Position numbers and translations under genes: made by a program. Positions 18,711 through 27,847 of a stretch of DNA of 64,000 bases are shown here, piece by piece; within the stretch, counting starts at the first letter, position 1, and the number at the start of each line of letters is the position of its first letter. The stretch is from Cupriavidus basilensis (GTDB lineage: Bacteria > Pseudomonadota > Gammaproteobacteria > Burkholderiales > Burkholderiaceae), in NCBI RefSeq assembly GCF_000876015.1, contig NZ_BBQM01000020.1, positions 124,001-188,000 on the forward strand. Direction: 5' to 3'. The notes beneath the pieces were generated by a model. That model worked only from the letters and a program-made list of their open reading frames with translations. It was not told where the DNA came from and searched no databases.

Positions 18711-21700
18711 GCGCGCACGCCTATCTGCGCGACGGCGCGCCGGTCGCCGAAGCCGAGTTCACGCGCGCGGCCTGCGACCCCGCCGCCTCGGTGGTGGTGG
18801 AGGCCTGCGCCGGCAGCGGCAAGACCTGGCTGCTGGTGGCGCGCCTGCTGCGCCTGCTGCTGGCCGGCGCCGCGCCGCACGAGATCCTCGCCATCACCTT
18901 CACGCGCAAGGCCGCCGAGGAAATGCGCGAGCGCCTGCTCGAAGTGCTGGCCCAGCTGGCGCGCGACGACGACGACGCGGTGATCGCCGCGCTGGTCCAG
19001 CGCGGCCTGTCCGCCGACGCCGCGCGCGCCGCGCTGCCGCGCGCGCGCGGCCTGCACGCGCAGGTGCTGGCCGCGCCGGGGCGCATGGCCATCGACACCT
19101 TCCACGGCTGGTTCGGCACGCTGCTGCGCGGCGCGCCGCTGGCCTCGGGCATCGTGCCCGGCGCCACGCTGCGCGAGGACGCATTGCGCATGAAGCGCGA
19201 GGCCTGGGCGCCGTTCTGGCAGGCGCTGGCCACGCCGCCGTATGCCGAGCTGCGCGCCGCCTTCGAGCAACTGGTGGACGCCATCGGCGAGTTCCAGGCG
19301 CGCGCGCTGCTGGACGCGATGTTCCATGCGCGCAGCGAGTGGTTCGCCTTCAAGGAAAGCGCCGATCCCGCCGAAGCGCTGGCCGCCGATCTCGGCGACG
19401 ACGCGCGCGTCGACGTGCTGCCCGAAGTGCTGGCCGACGACGCCTGGCTCGACGCCTGCCAGGACATGGCCTCGCAACTGGGCCGCGGCGGCAAGACCGA
19501 GCAGGCCCATGCCGCGCGGCTGGCGGACGCGGTCATGGCGATCCGCGCGTGGCGCGAGGGCGGGGCGGCGGACGGCGCGCCGGCCGAGCGCGCCTTCGCG
19601 GTCCTGCGCGATGCGTTCTTCACCGCCGCCGGCAAGCCGCGCTCGCTGCGCGCGACCGCCGCGCTGACCAAGGCGCTCGGCGGCGAGGCCGCGGTCGAGG
19701 CGTTCGTGGCCGCGCACGGCGAGCGCTGCGCCGCGCTCGAACAGGTGGCGCAGCGCCGCTGCGAGGCCGCCGTGCTGGCCGTCAACCTCGCGCTCTACCG
19801 CCTCGGCGACGCATTGCTGACGCGCTACCAGCATCACAAGTCCGAGCAGCGCGCGATGGACTTCGCCGACCTCGAATGGCTGGCCGCGCGGCTCATGCGC
19901 GACGAGGAAACCGCCACCTACCTGCAGGTGCGGCTCGACGCGCGCTATCGCCACCTGCTGCTCGACGAATTCCAGGACACCAACCCGCTGCAGTGGCGCA
20001 TCCTGCAAGGCTGGCTGGCCGGCTACGCGGGCCTCGGCGAGCGGCCCTCGGTATTCCTCGTGGGCGACCCCAAGCAGTCCATCTACCGTTTCCGCCGCGC
20101 CGACGCGCGCCTGTTCCAGACCGCCAGCGAGATGCTGCAGGCCGCGTTCGGCGCCACCGTGCTGCGCACCAACCGCACCCGCCGCAACCGGCCCGAGGTG
20201 CTTGAGTGGGTCAACGCGGTGTTCGATGCCGCGCGCGCCGACGGCCGCTATCCGCTGTTCGAGACGCAGACCACCGCGCTCGAAGAGCCGGGCGGCCCGG
20301 TATGGCTGCTGCCGCTGGTCGAGCCCGAAGCGGAGGCGGCGGAAGATGCCGGGGAAGATGCCGGAGGTGCGGAGGCGGCCGAAGACGGCGCGCTGGAAAC
20401 CGCCGCCATCCACCGCGACACGCTGACCCAGCCGCGCCGGCACGAAGGCGACTCGCTGCGCCTCGAAGAAGGCCGGCGCGTGGCGGCGTGGCTGCGCCAC
20501 GTCCGCGCCACCGTGCCGGTGGCCGAAGGCGGCGGCACGCGCCCGGCGCGCTGGAGCGATTTCCACATGCTGGTGCGCCGCAAGACCTATCTGGCGGAAT
20601 ACGAGCGCGCCTTCCGCGAGGCCGGCATTCCGTGCCTGAGCCCGCGTCGCGGCGGCCTGCTGGCCACGCTCGAGGCGCTCGACCTGTCGGCGCTGCTGGC
20701 CTTCCTGATGACGCCGGAGTCCGACCTCGACCTCGCCCACGTGCTCAAGAGCCCGCTGGTCGGCGCCACCGACGAAGACCTGATCGCCATCGCGCAGCAG
20801 GTGCAGGCGCAGGAGCCGCGCCCGGGCTGGTGGGCCTGCCTGCGCGGGCAGGGCCTGCCGGAGTTCGCCAGCGCGGCGCTGCGCGACGGCGTGGCGCGCC
20901 TGCGGCACTGGCTGGAAGTCGCGCCGCACCGGCCCGTGCACGACCTGATCGACCACATCTATCACGGCGGCGAGGTGCGCCGGCGCTATGCCGAGGCCGC
21001 GCCCGCCGACATCCGCGACCAGGTGCTGGCCAATCTCGACGCTTTCCTCAAGCTCTCGCTCGACCTCGACGGCGGGCGCTATCCGAGCCTGCCCAAGTTC
21101 ATCGACGAATTGCAGGAGATCCGCCGCGGCGAAGAGGGCGAAAGCCCCGACGAAGGCGGCATGGCGGACCGCGCCGAAGAAGGCGATGCCGATGCGGCCG
21201 ATGCGGCGGACAGCGCGCTCGACGCCGTGCACATCCTCACCGTGCACGCCGCCAAGGGCCTGGAGGCGCCGTTCGTGGTGCTGCTCGACGCCAACCACAG
21301 CGAGCCCGCCGCCGACAACGGCGGCATCCTGATCGACTGGCCGCCGTCGTCGCCGGTGCCGGTGCATTTTTCCGCCTACGGCAAGCGCAGCACGCGCGGG
21401 CTGGCGCGCGCGCCGCTGTTCGAGGCCGAGGCCGCGCTGGCCGAGCGCGAGAACTGGAACCTGCTCTACGTGGCCATGACGCGCGCGTGCCAGGGCCTGC
21501 TGGTGAGCGGCGTGAAAGGGCGCGCCGCGCGCGGCGCCGAGGGCGAAGGCAACCGCGAGATCGCCGGGAGCTGGTACGTGCGCCTGCAGTCGGCCGGCAC
21601 GGGCGCGCCGGTGGAGGCGTTCCCGCCGGCGACGGCCGGCGACGACGCCTGGCAGCGGCCCGGCCACGACGCGCGCGTGCGCTATGCCGATTTCCGCGAG

Positions 21701-22324
21701 CGCTACCGCGAGGCGGCGGACACGCTGGTGCCGGCCTACGAATGGGAAGACGAGGACGCGGCGCGGGATGACGTCGAAGAGGACAGCCACGCCATCGTCT
21801 TCGACGCCGAGGCGGCGCGCCACGGCGAACTGATCCACGCGCTGGTCGAGCGCATCACGCGCTATCCCGAGGCGTTCGAAGCGTTGCCCGGGCCGGACGT
21901 GGTGATGCGCTGGTTCCCGCTGGCCGGCGGCGGCGATGCGCAGGCGCGCGCGCAGTGGCGGGCCCAGGCCGAGGCCGCCATCGGCGCGGCGCGGCGCATG
22001 CTGGAAGCGCCCGCGCTGCGCCCGCTGCTGTTCCCGCAGGACGCGCGCAGCGCGCGCAACGAGGTCGAGCTATATGACGCGCGCGGCCGCCTGCTGCGCA
22101 TCGACCGGCTGGTGGAGTTCGACGAGCGCGTGGTCATCGTCGACTACAAGCTGCGCCTGCTGCCGCAGGAGCACGCGGCCTACGCGCAGCAGCTCGCGCG
22201 CTACGTGGCGGCGGTCAGGCCGATGTTCCCGGGGCGGCGCGTCGAGGCCGGCGTGGCCACGGCCGACGGGGAGTGGATCGCGGCGGATGCATTGCAGGTT
22301 CCGCGCCAGGGGGCATTGTTCTAG
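18707..22324 (+). CDS. AddA-like UvrD-family helicase with RecB-type nuclease domain
   Basis: 1205-residue superfamily 1A helicase fused to a nuclease, the probable motor of an AddAB-like end-resection complex. Helicase motifs are complete: AGSGKT near residues 35-40, ITFTRKAAEEM, LLLDEFQDTNPLQWRIL, VGDPKQSIYRFRRAD, VHAAKGLEAPFVVLLD and LLYVAMTRA. The C-terminal nuclease carries GELIHALVERI, IDRLVEF and the catalytic VDYK (Asp1146, Lys1148). It overlaps the upstream subunit by 4 bp. E. coli RecB has a related layout, but gene order and the Fe-S partner favour the AddAB type. Chi-like sequence recognition is unknown. Confidence 0.87.
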   Translation: MSAHAYLRDGAPVAEAEFTRAACDPAASVVVEACAGSGKTWLLVARLLRLLLAGAAPHEILAITFTRKAAEEMRERLLEVLAQLARDDDDAVIAALVQRGLSADAARAALPRARGLHAQVLAAPGRMAIDTFHGWFGTLLRGAPLASGIVPGATLREDALRMKREAWAPFWQALATPPYAELRAAFEQLVDAIGEFQARALLDAMFHARSEWFAFKESADPAEALAADLGDDARVDVLPEVLADDAWLDACQDMASQLGRGGKTEQAHAARLADAVMAIRAWREGGAADGAPAERAFAVLRDAFFTAAGKPRSLRATAALTKALGGEAAVEAFVAAHGERCAALEQVAQRRCEAAVLAVNLALYRLGDALLTRYQHHKSEQRAMDFADLEWLAARLMRDEETATYLQVRLDARYRHLLLDEFQDTNPLQWRILQGWLAGYAGLGERPSVFLVGDPKQSIYRFRRADARLFQTASEMLQAAFGATVLRTNRTRRNRPEVLEWVNAVFDAARADGRYPLFETQTTALEEPGGPVWLLPLVEPEAEAAEDAGEDAGGAEAAEDGALETAAIHRDTLTQPRRHEGDSLRLEEGRRVAAWLRHVRATVPVAEGGGTRPARWSDFHMLVRRKTYLAEYERAFREAGIPCLSPRRGGLLATLEALDLSALLAFLMTPESDLDLAHVLKSPLVGATDEDLIAIAQQVQAQEPRPGWWACLRGQGLPEFASAALRDGVARLRHWLEVAPHRPVHDLIDHIYHGGEVRRRYAEAAPADIRDQVLANLDAFLKLSLDLDGGRYPSLPKFIDELQEIRRGEEGESPDEGGMADRAEEGDADAADAADSALDAVHILTVHAAKGLEAPFVVLLDANHSEPAADNGGILIDWPPSSPVPVHFSAYGKRSTRGLARAPLFEAEAALAERENWNLLYVAMTRACQGLLVSGVKGRAARGAEGEGNREIAGSWYVRLQSAGTGAPVEAFPPATAGDDAWQRPGHDARVRYADFRERYREAADTLVPAYEWEDEDAARDDVEEDSHAIVFDAEAARHGELIHALVERITRYPEAFEALPGPDVVMRWFPLAGGGDAQARAQWRAQAEAAIGAARRMLEAPALRPLLFPQDARSARNEVELYDARGRLLRIDRLVEFDERVVIVDYKLRLLPQEHAAYAQQLARYVAAVRPMFPGRRVEAGVATADGEWIAADALQVPRQGALF

Positions 22325-22551
22325 ACTTGTCCTGTGTCATGACGCGCGGCTTGCCATGCGCGGCACAATAGCCGCACCGGTGCGCAGGGCGCAACGCGCG
22401 GACGCGGCCGGGGAACTGCCGGGGAGCGAATGACCGGGGGACGAATGGCTTTGCCGGGAAGTCCTGCGGCGCGGATTCCGCGGGGAAGGACCTGGCGACA
22501 GGGTTCGTGAGCGGGTCCGGCGGAAGATCCGGCAAGAAGGCAGAAGACAGG
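22325..22551. other. Intergenic stretch after the AddA-like gene
   Basis: Holds short imperfect repeats around CCGGGGAAC / CCGGGGAGCGAATG / CCGGGGGACGAATG (about 22405-22446), but no ORF, RNA or clear terminator that I can support. It separates the helicase gene from the SRP RNA gene transcribed towards it. Confidence 0.4.
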
Positions 22552-22575
22552 GGAATAGCGGAATAGCGGAATAGG
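22552..22575. repeat. 8-bp tandem repeat GGAATAGC, three copies
   Basis: GGAATAGC at 22552-22559 and 22560-22567, and a third copy with a last-base change at 22568-22575. The array abuts the 3' end of the SRP RNA gene on the minus strand. Confidence 0.85.
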
Positions 22576-22674
22576 GGGACGAGCCTGACCCTCGGCACTG
22601 GCGGAAAACGGCTGTGGCTGCTTCGTTCCCGACCTGACCAGGTTGACCGCGCCGCCATGCGAGGAGGCCCGTCC
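22574..22674 (-). ncRNA. ffs: Signal recognition particle 4.5S RNA
   Basis: About 101 nt on the minus strand. The conserved SRP domain IV core is present: CTGGTCAGGTCGGGAACG followed by GAAGCAGCC, closely matching bacterial 4.5S RNA. The ends pair: GGACGGGCCT at the 5' end with AGGCTCGTCC at the 3' end. Upstream on the minus strand TACAAT (plus-strand 22682-22687) sits 7 bp before the predicted first base, a good -10. The RNA binds Ffh and targets nascent membrane proteins. Ends are inferred from pairing and could shift by a few bases. Confidence 0.93.
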
Positions 22675-22681
22675 GGTGCGC

Positions 22682-22687
22682 ATTGTA
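22682..22687 (-). promoter_or_regulatory. -10 element of the SRP RNA gene
   Basis: TACAAT on the minus strand, 7 bp upstream of the predicted 5' end of the RNA. No strong -35 is seen in the GC-rich sequence above it (around 22705-22710). Confidence 0.6.
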
Positions 22688-22821
22688 ACCCAGTGCGGGC
22701 GGGCCCGCCTATTTCCCGTGAAATTGACCCGGCAAGCCGCATGGCCGGCCCGGGCCGGTACTACAGTGGAACCGTGCCGGCGCGGCGCGCAGGGCCGCCA
22801 CCACAACCAGCGAGACCAGCG

Positions 22822-25335
22822 ATGAACGCCAAAGACCAGATGCTCCACGCCACCTTGCCGCCGCAAGACATCTCCACCGAAGTCCTGCTGGAGAAATACG
22901 CCAAGGGCGAGGAGGCCAGCGTTGCCGACGTGCGCCTGCGCGTGGCGCGCGCGCTGGCCGAGGCCGAGGCCCCGACCGAGCGCGAGCAGTGGGCCGGGCG
23001 CTTCCTGTGGGCGCAGGAGCAGGGCTTCGTGCCGGCGGGGCGCATCGCCTCGGCGGCCGGCACGCGCATCGAGGCCACGCTGATCAACTGCTTCGTGCAG
23101 CCGGTCGGCGATTCGGTGTCCGACGCGCGCGGCGGCAAGCCCAGCATCTACACCGCGGTGGCGCAGGCCGCCGAGACCATGCGGCGCGGCGGCGGGGTGG
23201 GCTACGATTTCTCCGCGATACGGCCGGCCGGCGCGCTGGTGCGCGGCACGCATTCGCGAGCCTCGGGGCCGGTCTCGTTCATGAAGGTGTTCGACGCATC
23301 GTGCGCCACGGTGGAGTCGGCCGGCTCGCGCCGCGGCGCGCAGATGGGCGTGCTGCGCTGCGACCACCCGGACATCGAGACCTTCATCCACGCCAAGGAC
23401 CGCGGCGACCTGACCAATTTCAACATCTCGATCGGCGTGAGCGACGACTTCATGCGCGCGGTCGAGGCCGACGGCGAGGTCGAGCTGATCCACGAGGCCG
23501 AGCCCGCCGCCGAGGCCATCGCCGCCGGCGCGTACCGGCGCGGCGACGGCCAGTGGGTCTACCGCCGCGTGCCGGCCCGGCAGCTGTGGGACCAGGTGAT
23601 GCAGGCCACCTACGACCACGCCGAGCCCGGCATCCTGTTCCTCTCGCACATCAACGACGACAACAACCTCTATTACTGCGAGCGCATCGAGGCCACCAAC
23701 CCGTGCGCGGAGCAGCCGCTGCCCGCCTACGGCTGCTGCTGCCTCGGCTCCATCGACCTGACCCGCTTCGTGCGCCAGCCGTTCGCCGCGGACAGCCGCT
23801 TCGACTTCGACGCCTTCGCCGAGGTCGTGCGGCTGGCCGTGCGCATGCTCGACAACGTGCTCGACGTCACCTTCTGGCCGCTGCCCGAGCAGCAGGCCGA
23901 GGCCCAGGCCAAGCGCCGCGTCGGCCTGGGCTTCCTCGGGCTGGGCAGCGCGCTGGTGATGCTGGGCATCCGCTACGACGCCGAGGCCGGCCGCGCGCTG
24001 GCCGCGCGCGTCGCCGAGGTGCTGCGCGACACGGCCTACCAGGCCTCCGCCGCGCTGGCGCGCGAGAAGGGCGCCTTCCCGCAGTTCAAGGCCGATGAAT
24101 ACCTGGCCAGCGGCTTCGCCCGGCGGCTGCCGCCGGCGCTGCGCGAGACGATCGCGCGCGACGGCATCCGCAACTCGCACCTGCTTTCGGTCGCGCCCAC
24201 CGGCACCATCACGCTGGCCTTCGCCGACAATGCCTCGAACGGCATCGAGCCGGCCTTCTCGTGGACCTACAACCGCCGCAAGCGCATGCCGGACGACACC
24301 TACCAGGTGTTCGAGGTGGCCGACCACGCCTGGCGGCTGTACCGCCATCTCGGCGGCGACATGGCGCGGCTGCCGGACAGCTTCGTCACCGCGCTGCAGA
24401 TGTCCGCGCTCGACCACATGAAGATGCTCGAGGCGGTGCAGCCCTACATCGACACCAGCATCAGCAAGACCGTCAACGTGCCGGAGGACTATCCCTACGA
24501 GGCCTTCCGCAACCTCTACCTCGATGCCTGGCGCGCCGGGCTCAAGGGCCTGGCCACCTACCGCCCCAACAGCGTGCTCGGCGCGGTGCTGTCGGTGACG
24601 CCCGCCGCGCCGGCCGCGCCCGCCGCCGGGGCGCCGGCCGACGACCCGCTGCGCAAGCCGTTCGAGAGCCGCCCCGTGGGCGACCTCGAAGGGGTGACGT
24701 CCAAGGTCGAGTACATGACCTACGAGGGCCACAAGACGGTCTACCTCACCGTCAACTTCATGCGCGTGGCCGGCGTGCTGGACGGCAAGCCGGTGGCGGT
24801 GGAGCGGCCGGTGGAATTCTTCATGCCGGCCGGCCAGCGCAACGACGGCCAGCAGTGGATCACTTCCACCATGCGCCTGCTGTCGATGGTGGCGCGCTCG
24901 GGCGGCTCGATCGCCAAGGCGCTGGCCGATATGCGCAACGTGGTGTGGGACAAGGGCACGGTGCGCTACGGCACGCTGCAGCGCCAGGACGGCAGCGAGG
25001 CGCCGCGCTTTCATGACTCCGAGGTGGCGGCGATCGGCTACGCGCTGCAGCGCATCCTGATCAAGCGCGGCTTCCTCGATGCCGACGGCGTGCAGGTGCC
25101 GGTGGCGGCGCTTGCCGCGCGCCTGGCCGCGCAGGAAGCGGGCGGGGGCGCCGGCCCCGGCGCGCAGGACGCGGCCGCCGGCCAGCCCGCCGGCGCGGGC
25201 GCCCGGCCGTCAGCCGGCCTCGGGCTGGGCCTTGGCTCGGGCAAGACCTGCCCCGAATGCGGCGCCCATGCGCTGCACAAGGTCGACGGCTGCGCCAAGT
25301 GCGCCAACTGCGGCTACGTGGGGGAGTGCGGCTAG
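22822..25335 (+). CDS. nrdJ: Class II (adenosylcobalamin-dependent) ribonucleoside-diphosphate reductase
   Basis: Makes deoxyribonucleotides using a B12-derived thiyl radical, oxygen-independently; 837 residues. The start ATG at 22822 (MNAKDQMLHATLPP) is preferred to an open frame extending into the SRP RNA promoter. Recognisable elements: TLINCFVQP with redox Cys90, the NPCAEQPL active-site loop at about 293-300, MRRGGGVGYDFSAIRPAGA, SVAPTGTITLAF, and a C-terminal cysteine-rich tail beginning CPEC (Cys810, Cys813) then CAKCANCGYVGEC, typical of NrdJ. A Gly/Ala-rich linker (about 770-805) precedes the tail. It needs cobalamin; no B12 riboswitch was recognised upstream. Confidence 0.95.
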   Translation: MNAKDQMLHATLPPQDISTEVLLEKYAKGEEASVADVRLRVARALAEAEAPTEREQWAGRFLWAQEQGFVPAGRIASAAGTRIEATLINCFVQPVGDSVSDARGGKPSIYTAVAQAAETMRRGGGVGYDFSAIRPAGALVRGTHSRASGPVSFMKVFDASCATVESAGSRRGAQMGVLRCDHPDIETFIHAKDRGDLTNFNISIGVSDDFMRAVEADGEVELIHEAEPAAEAIAAGAYRRGDGQWVYRRVPARQLWDQVMQATYDHAEPGILFLSHINDDNNLYYCERIEATNPCAEQPLPAYGCCCLGSIDLTRFVRQPFAADSRFDFDAFAEVVRLAVRMLDNVLDVTFWPLPEQQAEAQAKRRVGLGFLGLGSALVMLGIRYDAEAGRALAARVAEVLRDTAYQASAALAREKGAFPQFKADEYLASGFARRLPPALRETIARDGIRNSHLLSVAPTGTITLAFADNASNGIEPAFSWTYNRRKRMPDDTYQVFEVADHAWRLYRHLGGDMARLPDSFVTALQMSALDHMKMLEAVQPYIDTSISKTVNVPEDYPYEAFRNLYLDAWRAGLKGLATYRPNSVLGAVLSVTPAAPAAPAAGAPADDPLRKPFESRPVGDLEGVTSKVEYMTYEGHKTVYLTVNFMRVAGVLDGKPVAVERPVEFFMPAGQRNDGQQWITSTMRLLSMVARSGGSIAKALADMRNVVWDKGTVRYGTLQRQDGSEAPRFHDSEVAAIGYALQRILIKRGFLDADGVQVPVAALAARLAAQEAGGGAGPGAQDAAAGQPAGAGARPSAGLGLGLGSGKTCPECGAHALHKVDGCAKCANCGYVGECG

Positions 25336-25428
25336 CCGGATCGCCCCGGGCGCGGCCGGCGGCGCCCGATCCGCCGCGGATGCGCGCGCGCCGCCGCCGA
25401 TCGTCCCTGACGGGCGGCCGCCTTTTGC

Positions 25429-25445
25429 TACAATCGCCGCCATGA
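25429..25445 (+). promoter_or_regulatory. Probable leaderless promoter of dnaX
   Basis: TACAAT (25429-25434) lies only 7 bp before the dnaX ATG (25442), and CTGACG (25407-25412) could serve as -35 with a 16-bp spacer. Transcription would start at or next to the A of the start codon, leaving no Shine-Dalgarno. Confidence 0.5.
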
Positions 25446-27817
25446 GTTATCAAGTGCTAGCGCGCAAATGGCGCCCCCGGGATTTCACCACGCTGGTCGG
25501 CCAGGAGCACGTGGTCCGCGCGCTCACGCACGCGCTGGAGCAACAGCGCCTGCACCACGCCTACCTGTTCACCGGCACGCGCGGGGTCGGCAAGACCACG
25601 CTGTCGCGCATCCTGGCCAAGGCGCTCAACTGCGTCGGCCCTGACGGCCGCGGCGACATCACCGCGCAGCCGTGCGGGGTGTGCAAGGCCTGCACCGAGA
25701 TCGACAGCGGGCGCTTCGTCGACTACATCGAGATGGACGCGGCCTCCAACCGCGGCGTCGACGAGATGGCGTCGCTGCTGGACAAGGCGGTCTACGCGCC
25801 GACCGCGGGGCGCTTCAAGGTCTACATGATCGACGAAGTGCACATGCTGACCAACCACGCCTTCAACGCCATGCTGAAGACGCTGGAAGAGCCGCCCGCG
25901 CACGTCAAGTTCATCCTCGCCACCACCGACCCGCAGAAGATCCCGGTCACGGTGCTGTCGCGCTGCCTGCAGTTCAACCTCAAGCAGATGCCGCCGGGCC
26001 ACATCGTCAGCCACCTCGACCACATCCTGGGCGAGGAAGGCATCGCGCGCGACGCCAACGCGCTGCGCCTGCTGGCGCAGGCCGCGCACGGCTCGATGCG
26101 CGACGCGCTGTCGCTGACCGACCAGGCCATCGCCTACAGCGCCGGCCAGGTGTCCGAGGCCGCCGTGCGCGGCATGCTCGGCGCCATCGACCAGAGCTAC
26201 CTGGTCCAGCTGCTCGACGCGCTGGCCGCCGAGGACGGCGCCGCCATGCTGGCGGTGGCCGACGGCATGGCCGACCGCAGCCTGTCGTTCGCGGGCGCGC
26301 TGCAGGATCTGGCCTCGCTGCTGCACAAGATCGCGCTGGCCCAGGCGGTGCCCGCCTCGGTGCAGGAAGAATGGCCGGAAGCCGCCGAGGTGCGCCGCCT
26401 GGCCGCCGCCTTCGACGCGCAGGAAGCGCAGCTGTTCTACCAGATCGCCAATCTCGGCCGCAGCGAGCTGGCGCTGGCGCCGGACGAATACGCCGGCTTC
26501 ACCATGACGCTGCTGCGCATGCTGGCGTTCCGCCCGTCGGCCAGCCCGGCGGCGCCGGCGCAGGGCGGCGGGCAGCAGGCCCGGTCCGCCCGTGGCGCCG
26601 CCGCGCCCGCCGGCCGCGTGGCCGCCGATGCGGCCGCCGCCACGGCTGCGGCGGCGCCTGCCGCCGTCGTCGCTCCTGCTGTTGCTGTCGTTGCGTCCAC
26701 TGCGCCCGCGCCTGCTGTCGCGCCGGCCGCGCCGGCCGTGCACTCGCTGCGCCCGCCGGCCGCCGCGCCGGCGCCCGCCGCCAGCCAGCCCGCGCCCGCG
26801 CCCGCGCGCCCGCCCGAACCGGCGCCGGCGCAGCCCGCTGCGGCAGCGGCCGCCGCCGCGCCCGCCGCCACGGCGCCGCTGTCGCCGGCGCGCGCCGCGC
26901 TGGCCGCCGCGCGCCAGGCTTCCGCCGCGCGCGGCGGCAGTCCGCGCATGACGCCGGCTGCCATGCCGCCTTCCGCGCCTGCCGCGCCCGCCGCGCGCGC
27001 GCCGGCGGCCCAGCCGCTGCGCCCGCCCGGCCCGGCCGCCGCCGCGGTGCGGCCCGCGCCGCCCGCTCCGGCTCCGGCCCGCGCCGGGTCGCCCGAGCGC
27101 CGCGCGCCGGCCGCCGCGTCTGCCGAAGTCGCCGAAGCCGCCGAAGCCGCCAATCACGGTCCGTCGGACGAGGTCCCGCCGTGGGAGTTCGCCGGCAGTA
27201 GCGACGTGCCGCCGTGGGAAGACCTGCCGCCGGACCTGCCGGTCATCGGCCCCTACGACAGCGATCCCGAACCCATGCCCATGCGGCAGGCCGCGCCGCG
27301 CCGCGAGCCGTCGCGTCCGTCCGCGCAATCGGCGCAATCGGCACAGCCCGCTCCCGCCGCCGCGCCGGCGGAAGCGGCCGCGCCGGTGCGCCTGGCGCCG
27401 CCCAGGCCGCCCGTGGCCGGCGAGGACGGCACGCCGCCGGTGTTTACCGGCGCCTGGCCGGCGCTGGCCGCCAGCCTGCCGCTCAAGGGCCTGGCGCAGC
27501 AGCTTGCCTACCAGAGCGAACTGGTGCAGGTGGTGGGGCGCACCTTCCACCTGCGCGCGCCGGTGGCGCCGATCACCGAGGCCGGCGTGGTCGAGCGCCT
27601 GCAGCAGACGTTGTCGGAGCAGCTTGGCACCGAGGTGCGCGTGCAGTGCGAGATCGGCGCGGTCGCGGACACCGCGGCGGCGGCCGATGCGCAGGCCCGC
27701 GCCGAGCGCCAGCGCGAGGCCGAGGCCACCATCGGGGAGGACCCGTTCGTGCAAGGCTTGCTGCGCGAGTTCGGCGGCCATATCCTGCCGGGATCGATCC
27801 AGCCACGCGCGGCCTGA
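25442..27817 (+). CDS. dnaX: DNA polymerase III subunits gamma/tau
   Basis: Clamp-loader ATPase and replisome organiser, 791 residues. The AAA+ domain begins MSYQVLARKWRPRDF, with Walker A GTRGVGKT near residues 45-52, a four-cysteine zinc site (Cys64, Cys78, Cys81, Cys84) and SRCLQFNLKQMPP. The clamp-loader core ends near residue 360. A very long Ala/Pro-rich linker (about 362-660) follows, carrying two PPWE motifs near 580-595, then the tau-specific C-terminal domain that binds the polymerase alpha subunit. I saw no A-rich slippery site that would make a short gamma by frameshifting. First gene of dnaX-ybaB-recR. Confidence 0.97.
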   Translation: MSYQVLARKWRPRDFTTLVGQEHVVRALTHALEQQRLHHAYLFTGTRGVGKTTLSRILAKALNCVGPDGRGDITAQPCGVCKACTEIDSGRFVDYIEMDAASNRGVDEMASLLDKAVYAPTAGRFKVYMIDEVHMLTNHAFNAMLKTLEEPPAHVKFILATTDPQKIPVTVLSRCLQFNLKQMPPGHIVSHLDHILGEEGIARDANALRLLAQAAHGSMRDALSLTDQAIAYSAGQVSEAAVRGMLGAIDQSYLVQLLDALAAEDGAAMLAVADGMADRSLSFAGALQDLASLLHKIALAQAVPASVQEEWPEAAEVRRLAAAFDAQEAQLFYQIANLGRSELALAPDEYAGFTMTLLRMLAFRPSASPAAPAQGGGQQARSARGAAAPAGRVAADAAAATAAAAPAAVVAPAVAVVASTAPAPAVAPAAPAVHSLRPPAAAPAPAASQPAPAPARPPEPAPAQPAAAAAAAAPAATAPLSPARAALAAARQASAARGGSPRMTPAAMPPSAPAAPAARAPAAQPLRPPGPAAAAVRPAPPAPAPARAGSPERRAPAAASAEVAEAAEAANHGPSDEVPPWEFAGSSDVPPWEDLPPDLPVIGPYDSDPEPMPMRQAAPRREPSRPSAQSAQSAQPAPAAAPAEAAAPVRLAPPRPPVAGEDGTPPVFTGAWPALAASLPLKGLAQQLAYQSELVQVVGRTFHLRAPVAPITEAGVVERLQQTLSEQLGTEVRVQCEIGAVADTAAAADAQARAERQREAEATIGEDPFVQGLLREFGGHILPGSIQPRAA

Positions 27818-27847
27818 CCACCTGCCGCGCCACCGTTTCTTTTTATG

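Noticed and set aside
18629..21838. 1069-codon open frame on the minus strand opposite the helicase gene
   Set aside because: It is a shadow created by high GC and codon bias in 18707-22324. The translation is low-complexity His/Arg/Gln/Ala without any domain, whereas the plus strand carries all helicase motifs.
22675..22821. Cobalamin riboswitch upstream of nrdJ
   Set aside because: The gap is only about 150 bp, shared with the SRP RNA promoter, and I could not find the conserved B12-box core sequence.
22321..25014. 897-codon minus-strand open frame opposite nrdJ
   Set aside because: It runs through the SRP RNA gene and shows no recognisable protein sequence; antisense artefact of GC-rich DNA.
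26500..26720. Possible programmed frameshift site in dnaX
   Set aside because: The GC-rich linker contains no A-rich slippery heptamer or adjacent hairpin of the E. coli type that I could find.
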